A stretch of DNA of 64,000 nt. Origin: Trogon surrucura. Its lineage: Eukaryota > Chordata > Aves > Trogoniformes > Trogonidae. The stretch lies in assembly GCA_020746105.1 (NCBI GenBank), contig CM036617.1:34501898-34565897 (forward strand), written 5' to 3'. The translations under genes and the position numbers were made by a program. Below the pieces are notes generated by a model. It made no database searches. It was not told the DNA's origin and was given only the letters and a program-made list of their open reading frames with translations. Below, piece by piece: positions 56,901 to 64,000 of the stretch. Each line of letters opens with the position of its first letter. Position 1 is the first letter of the stretch.

Positions 56901-57933
56901 TGTCGTTCTGGAATACTGTTTCATCTACTCTAACTTTTTTTTTGTTCATATCTTGTGCAAGTGACAGAAATGTGCCTGTGTTGTATGAAGTAAAGATGCG
57001 TAGTGGATGTAGCCCAACAGTACTGTGTGGCCACATTTCTTGTTCAAAGGTTTAGAAACTTGAGCTTCTTTCTCAGGCTCAGGGCTTATGTAGGCTGTCC
57101 TTATATTGAGTTTCTTGCTTTCAAAAATAATTTTAAAATAATCTTTGTTTTGCTCCTTACATTATACGAGATCAGTAATATAAGAGGCTACCTTCACCTA
57201 GTGTAATAGTTTTGTACAGATGTCAGAATGTCAATGTTTTGGTCAAAGAAGGGTGCTTGCTTTTATGTAGGGATCCTTACTTTGATGGAGCTGTTCTAAA
57301 GAAGGGACTATTTGTACCATATGGTATCTTTAATTATTTTATATGTGGGTAAGTCAATTTGAGACATGTGGTTATGTATCATTAAGGTCCATAATCTTAA
57401 ATGTGCAAAAACACCCTCACATGTCTTTAGTGTCGAAATTGGAGTGTGAAATAGGTAGTACTACTGGAAAGCTAAATGAGTGGTGAGTCAAAGTAATTAA
57501 GGGAAAGTAAATAATCTCTAAGGTTCTCATTCCCCATGAAGCTAATTTCTTATCTTATCTTTCATGTATTTAAAAATAGTTCCCTACTAATTCAAGTTGC
57601 TTGTGTACTGTGTGTGTGAAGAGCACTTCAGTTCTATTGAAAAGATGGCAGATTAGGGAGTTATTTTCAATGGGCTATTTTTTTCTTTTTTTTTTTTTTA
57701 TTTTAAGAGAGACATTCATTTGAGAAATGTAAGTGAACAAATCTTGCTGGAAAAACAGCTTGATGTGCATGCAAGACAACAGGTGATCAGCCAATAATTT
57801 TGTGCTGGCCTTTGTTTTTGTCTTTGAAGGCATACGGATGGCAGTACTTTCTCTATAGAGATGTTTTTTTTTCCCCAGTCTAGGAAGGCCTTAAATGTTC
57901 TGCCATATGTGCTTTTCTGTTTTGTTTCCAAAA
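53999..57933. other. Probable ENOX1 intronic DNA
   Basis: 3.9 kb without recognised repeats or exons. A pyrimidine-rich tract of about 250 bp (56538-56790, mostly C and T) is the only compositional feature that stands out. Confidence 0.35.
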
Positions 57934-57934
57934 G

Positions 57935-58056
57935 ATCACAGAATCACAGAATGTCAGGAATTGGAAGGGACCTCAAAAGATCATCTAGTCCAACCCCCTG
58001 CCAGAGCAGATCACCTACAGTAGGTCACACAGGAACACATCCAGGCGAGTTTTGAA
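57935..58056 (-). repeat. CR1 LINE tail fragment (minus)
   Basis: GATCACAGAATCACAGAATG, then TCAGGAATTGGAAGGGACC, CATCTAGTCCAACCCCCTG, TAGGTCACACAGGAACACAT and CCAGGCGAGTTTTGAA. The copy is about 120 bp, with mutations few enough for unambiguous recognition. Confidence 0.9.
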
Positions 58057-58645
58057 GGATCTGTGTCTTGTTAGCGACTCTACTGTTTTGAATGTAGATC
58101 ATTTTTTTTTTTTTTTTGCTTAAACTGATAAAAATATACCTTGGAAGATGGATGGAATGTAATAGAAGGCTGTGAGTGCTCTGGAGCTGCAGGTCTGCCA
58201 TGCATGAGTCTGAAGGTGGTCTGATGGGAGAGTGATGAGATTGCACTGTCAACTCCATCAGTATCTTGAGTCGCTATCTTAAGAGGGATAATACATGTTC
58301 ATGACATGTCTTCAGGTTTCTGTGCCGAAGAAAATAAATTTCATCGCTTGCTTTATTTTTGTGTACATCCTGCCCTTTAACTCCTCTGAGATTTTCTGTT
58401 GCCCCAAGAGGCATACTGCATATGTAGATTTCTTTTTCTCACTCACGGAGATGCAGGTAATGAAACGAGGTGGCAAGCCTGAAATAGCAGAGGGACTCAG
58501 GGTCATATGTACGGCGGACATGAAAGCATGGTACTGTCCTGAAATGTGCGGAGGGACTGCACAGACTTGCTCTGGGCGTGTAATGTAAGTGCCCGAATTA
58601 GGAGTTTATACAGTATATGTAGCGCAGCCCTTTGGGCTCTGAATT
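58057..58645. other. Non-coding DNA between two CR1 copies
   Basis: About 590 bp, with a T17 run around 58102-58118. No gene is supported. Confidence 0.35.
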
Positions 58646-59466
58646 ACAGAATCACAGAATTGTTGAGGCTGGAAAAGACCTCTGAGATCATCAAGTCCAA
58701 CCCAACACCATCACATCAACTAGACCATGGCACTAAGTGCCACATCCAGCCTTTCCTTGAACACCTCTAGGCACGGTGACTCCACCCCTTCCCTGGGCAG
58801 TGCATCCCAGTGCCTGAGCACCCTCTCCATGAAGAAGTGTTTCCTGAGATCCAACCTAAACCTTCCCTGACAGTTTCAGGCCATGCTCTCTTGTCCTGTC
58901 ACTGGTTGCCCGGGAGAAGAGCCCGACCCCCACCTGACTACACCCTCCCTTCAGGCAGTTGTAGAGAGTGATAAGGTCCCCCCTGAGTCTCCTCTTCTCC
59001 AGGCTAAACACCCCCAGCTCCCTCAGCCTCTCCTCACAGGACTTTCCCTCCAGTCCCTTCCCCAGCCTCGTTGCTCTCCTCTGGACCCGCTCCAGCACCT
59101 CAATGTCTTTCTTGCAGTGAGGGGCCCAGACCTGCACACAGGGCTCGAGGTGAGGCCTCCCCAGTGCTGAGCACAGGGGCAGAATTACATCCCTGTTCCT
59201 GCTGGCCACACTGTTCCTGACACAGGCCAGGATGCCATTGACCTTCCGGGCCACCTGGGCACACTGCTGGCTCATGTTCAACTGGTTGCCACCAGCACTC
59301 CCAGGTCCCTCTCTGCCACTCCTCCCCCAGTCGGTAGCGCTGCAGGGGGTTATTGTGGCCAAAGTGTAGGATCCTGCACTTGGTCTTGTTGAACTTCCTA
59401 CCGTTGGCCTTGGCCCATTGACCCAAATTGCCAGCTCTGGGCATCTGAATATCTCTGCAGACTGTA
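58646..59466 (-). repeat. CR1 LINE, ~820 bp, minus, with long ORF2 remnant
   Basis: The reversed tail TTACAGAATCACAGAATTG is at the left. On the minus strand a 213-codon frame (59497-58856) contains [60 protein letters not shown] and [19 protein letters not shown], which are standard CR1 ORF2 C-terminal sequence. The tail-side sequence (AACACCATCACATCAACTAG...) differs from the other copies in the window and indicates another CR1 subfamily. The right boundary is approximate. Confidence 0.94.
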
Positions 59467-62400
59467 CAGGAACCCTACAATTGCAACGTGAAGTCATAAC
59501 AAAGTTATGTCTAAAAGTAGACAGTGTAGATTTATCCTCTCTGTATTAGCTGAGGATGCCGTGTGCTACTTGCTTAATAAGGATGCTAACCTGTTTGATG
59601 GTGAATTTAGAGGAGCTGAAGATGGTGCTTTTTTCCAGCTCTGCAGCCTTTCAGGCTGGTAAAGCTGGTTTTTTTTTTTGTTTCGTGTTTTTTTTTTCCT
59701 TAATGCACATTAACAGAGGCTTTCTGGTTTATTAACTCCAGATCCTCATAAAAGTTTAGAAGGACTAGAAGTTAGTGCATATGTCCTCCTGTCATCTTCA
59801 TGCTTTGAAATCAATGAGGGGTTTGGTGTGGAAAAAGTTAGTGCTCGGCTGGAGCCGTGCAGATTTGGTGAAAGAAAATAAAACCATCAGTAAGTATTAC
59901 TGAGAGCAGGGTAAACCTATTCAGTGTAAAAGGGAATTTTGTAACCTGTTGTCTGCAGCAGGAAAGCTGCTTTTTATTAATCGGTGAAAGAAAATGTTGA
60001 AAATAATTGGAAAAATGACTTGAGGGAGGGAAAAGCAGAGTTGATGAATATTAGCAGTAGGCTGATACTGTTTGTGGAATCAGACTATTCTTAAAGCTTT
60101 CATATGCTCTATGTAGTGTATAGAAAAAAAACCCCACAACCTCCTTTTTTTTTTTCCTCCTGAGAGAAGCCATGATTTTATCTCAGTAATTGAAAATAAT
60201 CTCTGAAGTTGCTCCTTAACTAAACTTACATGAACCTCTTTTAAATCAGTTGTTATCTTTTAGTGAATTTCTCAATAAATGTTACTGCCTGTGCTTGGAT
60301 GGCATGATCCTACATAGCAAATAAGACCAAGCATATCCTATTCATTACTCAAAGCACATTTCTAGCCTACTTATGGAGGCATATGGCAGTGATGCTGTAG
60401 TTAAAGGTGCTTGTTGGTGTTTCTACTATAAATTGTGTGTACTTCAATGGCTTAATTCACACCAGGCAGAAGTCTGACTAGCTAACTACTTAGTTTGGGT
60501 TTTATTCCCCCTCATTAAAAATCTTGAAGTGAAGAAACCAGTTTTGAGTTCTGAATTTCTTTGATGGTATCTGTATGTCTATCAGTCTGTTTCTCAGAAA
60601 AAAATGCTACACTTTTCCTTAATTTCAAAACTTTCTTCTGTCGTGCAACGTGTGATTACTGTTTGTTGACTTGCATCACTCTCAGCGCTTTGGGTTGCTC
60701 AAAGAAAGCCATGCCTGTGAAAAGAGGGAAAGGAGACATGAGAACATATGGAATTGTCTACGTTGAGCAATCTGTGTGCAATGCTGTCTGTGAGCAAAGA
60801 TGTTTTCAGTTGCCTCAGTTACTGCAACTGGACAATATTAATTTAGGGACTTCTCACTTACAGGGGATGTTGCCAAGTGAATTCCTCACAGTTCCACGAA
60901 CACTGAGCAATCCCTCAAGACGTCACTCAGTAGTCATATCTGTCACGCTTGCATTAATTCCCATAAACTAGTCTATCATTTCTCACTGCATAATGACCAG
61001 GGCTAGATCCAGTTGTATTTATTCCACATTTTTGGAAGAGTTTCCCACATTTGGGGAAAAAAGACAAATGGACCCAACCGGACAACTAGCAAACACTGCT
61101 AAGCAGTTCCTGAAAAAAAAAAACCCCAAACATAGTAGGCTTTACAGAAACACCGAAAAAGGTGTGATTTTTTAAAATCATCTCCTATTTGGAGTTCACT
61201 TGTTTTTAGGGAAAGGGCCTTGTCTGAAGTCTGTTGAACTTAATGGGAGTTTTCTGAGTGACCTTCTGATGTCTGTTTAAGGCTGTAGAGGCCCCCAAAA
61301 TGGTAATGCTGAGAGGTGAATTCAGCCCCGTAAATCTCTGTGGGTCGTTAATTTTAAATCTCAATAATGTTAAGACCAGAATGCATGTAACTGAAGCAGA
61401 GTGATGACCATAGTAGGAACATTTATGTAAGTGTTGTGTTGCTTTGGTTTGCACAGTAGTGGAAATTATTTGTAATTTTGGATTGGAAGCTTGCATTCTA
61501 CTTTAACATTAATTCCAATAGATCACCTCTGTGTTTCTGGAGGAGAGGTGGATAAGGATTTATTTTTTTTTTGGATGTTAGGAAGTAATAGGACATACCA
61601 GAAAAATCTCTGTAAGATGGATATAAACCTCTCCTTATGATTTAGCTGTATAAGAAGTTTTCAAAACATTGCTGCACCTAACACATTTGCTCCTAATAAT
61701 GTCTGCTCAAACTTTAAAGCACATATGTAAGTTTTTATTTGCTCTGTGGAGACAGGATCCTGAGGTGTGCAGTGTCTGCAGCTGTCACACAGGTATACTC
61801 CAAATGGGGATGCCCATATCAAAAAGCTTCATTTGGCTTAGTGAGAACTTGTATCTTGCTTCCCCCCTCATAAGAATTTATTGCAATATATCCTGATTTC
61901 ATGGCAGGAGGTGAGGGTGATTTTTGCTATATAAGCGCATAAGGAAGGAGTCAAAGCTAAAAATTAACCAATGCAGTGGTGTGGCTTTTGCCATCCAGTG
62001 TCTGATCCATCTTAAAGTCCCCCTTGCACTTTCGCATAGAATAAATTTAACTCTTCTTTGCCTCAGTCCTCTGCCAGGGATTGTTTAGAGAAATGATGTT
62101 TGCACCATGACCCCAGGGCCAAACCCCCTTGAATGTAATAAAAAAACGCTGGGACGAAGCAGTTAAGATCAAAACATGCAGAACCACACAAAGAATAAAA
62201 AAAGCAGACTTTTAAAAATGAAACAGGCCATTTATGTGGGAAATCCTGAGTACTGGTATTTTTATGTAATCCATGGTGGAAAGGGAAATGTTTGGTAACC
62301 CACAGTATTCTGCTATAACAACACATTCAGCTTTCTCTACATGTATTTGTCATCATACCTGCCTCCATTTATAATTGAAAAGAGAAATTATAAAAGCTTA

Positions 62401-64000
62401 TTGCTTGGTCTCTGGCCTTTCTGCACAAAGGCACGGGTACTGCTTTACCAGCCCTGAGAGACTTAGTTAGGTACTATCCCTGCGAGTGCTTGTTAGGCAC
62501 TTAGCAGCAATGGTGGCTCAGGTGGAAGGAAAAGAAGAGGCAGGTTTTTTTTTGTGTGTGTGCGCTTTCCTCCATTCTTCAGGCTAGAATTTCAATTTCA
62601 GTTCGATCTGTAATTTTCTGGGAAAGTGACGACTTTGACTGCAACTGTATCTGTTTCTTCTCCAGTGGATACCATTAAGCCTTTTACTGTAATTGAAATA
62701 GTTTCATAAATTTTTCAAAATCTGACTCTAATCTTGTTTCGGGGCCTCTAACAAACATTAGTATTCATGCACAAAATAATACATGATGTACTCAACCTGC
62801 CTAAGCTAGAGCTTGACCCAAGGGCAGTGTAAGAGGACCTGAAGTAGATTAAGTGACCAGTTGAGAATTTTCATCATAAAGAGCTTTAGATATGCTTTGG
62901 TTCTCTTCTGGAACAAGGAAAACTAAGTCAGGATCTGGGATGAAAATGTAGCAAGAACTTCTCCACTGTAGGTGAACCATTCTCTGCAGAGTGATCAAAT
63001 TCAGAGTAGCTGTGAAGCAGCTTTAAGCCAAGCCTGTGCTTCTAGCAGAGGACTGATGTGGTGTGGTTGCAGAAATGATTGCTCTTTGAGGAGCCCTCAG
63101 CTAACCTAGGGTCACACTAAATATTCACAAAGAAAAGGTTCTAAAATGTTCATTCTAGATATTTAACTAGAACAGATTTCTAGTTTTCAAAATGGGTAGT
63201 ATTTAATTTGTTGTGATACAGTTCCTTCAGCCATTTTTAGATGTTAGCCAGAATGCAGTCCCTGGTTGTAGAAGATACATAATTTTCCTTGCAAAGAAAC
63301 TTGTCGGGGGATAGTGGAGCTTTCTTTGCAATTTAATTTATGAAACCTTGATTGATATTTTGTTCTTTCTATTTATGACACAGAAACTTTTTTTTTTTTA
63401 ATTAAGCTACAAATATGGTAGCGTTGGAGTTAGTGTTGGAAAATGTTCTTGCTTTTTTGAGGTTTCAGCTTCCATTTCAGAAATAGCAAGATCAGGATGA
63501 GAACATTCGCAGGATCAACACACTCCTCTGGGTTGTCGTTACAGTGACAGAAAAGAGAGGTACAGTGAAACTTCACTTCTATGTAGTGTCATTTCCTTAA
63601 ATGATATGAATGGGAGAATTATCCCAGTGGACGTCTGTTACGATCCTTCTCTCTGGAAAGGTCGTTGATAATTGCTGTTTATCGTTTTGGAGAGTATTTG
63701 TTCAAATATATCTTGAGTATTCATTTTCCATAGATTTGTGTCTAGGGGAATTAAAAGTGGTAGCAAAAAGAGCGCACAGGAGAAAATAACCATTTGCACA
63801 AAAGCAATTTTCTGTATCTTCTAAGTGAAGAAAGGAAAGAAGAGGGAAAGTCCTTTTTCATGATGTTTGTCCTGACTTCAGCTCTTTAATTCCTACCTCA
63901 AAACCTCCATTTCCACCCCTCTGTCCCCCTCAGTCCTGATTAGGGACAAGAGGTCCTTTCATTTGGTAAAGCCAATGAAAGCTCAGTAGCATTCACAAGA
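59467..64000. other. Probable ENOX1 intronic DNA to window end
   Basis: 4.5 kb, AT-rich, with several T- and A-runs (59669, 60147, 61560 and 63390). No transposon copy, RNA gene or splice-flanked coding exon is recognisable. A 136-codon frame at 60561-60971 looks non-protein-like. Confidence 0.35.

Noticed and set aside
60561..60971. 136-codon plus-strand frame
   Set aside because: Cysteine-rich but without a pattern matching a known family. No upstream acceptor or downstream donor of good quality was noticed.

Overview
This window is vertebrate nuclear DNA and almost certainly avian. It has AT-rich non-coding sequence, introns with consensus splice sites, two CpG islands, many 5'-truncated CR1 LINEs ending in the ATTCTGTG/ATTCTATG-type tail typical of birds, and two ~1.17 kb solo LTRs of an ERVL-like family. 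From memory that LTR family is widespread in Neoaves, so a neoavian bird is my best guess; the species cannot be named. There is no prokaryotic gene organisation, CRISPR array or recognisable tRNA.

Layout. 1-5700: non-coding, with two minus-strand CR1 fragments. 5700-6010: a small CpG island, interpreted as the promoter of CCDC122 and, by vertebrate synteny, probably also of the divergent LACC1 gene, whose coding exons are not in the window. 6090-8293: a nested repeat stack, in which a plus-strand CR1 is interrupted by a minus-strand CR1 and then by a solo LTR with a 5-bp target duplication. 9067-16111: four exons of CCDC122 on the + strand (264 codons from the first visible ATG). 16112-41400: about 25 kb of intergenic DNA with two larger plus CR1 copies, a short minus CR1 tail and the second solo LTR. 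About 41400-42930: a strong CpG island with several splice-donor-like sites, interpreted by synteny as the promoter and 5' untranslated exon region of ENOX1 (+ strand). 42930-64000: probably the first large intron(s) of ENOX1, holding one plus and two minus CR1 copies, a possible ancient L3/CR1 remnant and a 78-bp tandem duplication.

The only protein-coding gene supported directly by sequence is CCDC122, a coiled-coil protein of unknown biochemical function. ENOX1 and LACC1 are positional inferences: in human chromosome 13q14 the order is LACC1 (divergent) - CCDC122 - ENOX1, with CCDC122 and ENOX1 on the same strand, and the spacing and CpG islands here fit that. I found no convincing undescribed gene system. 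The observations most worth a second look are the nested repeat stack beside the CCDC122 promoter, the poly-T/acceptor structure in the putative ENOX1 island, and a CCAAT/octamer module about 2.5 kb upstream of that island.
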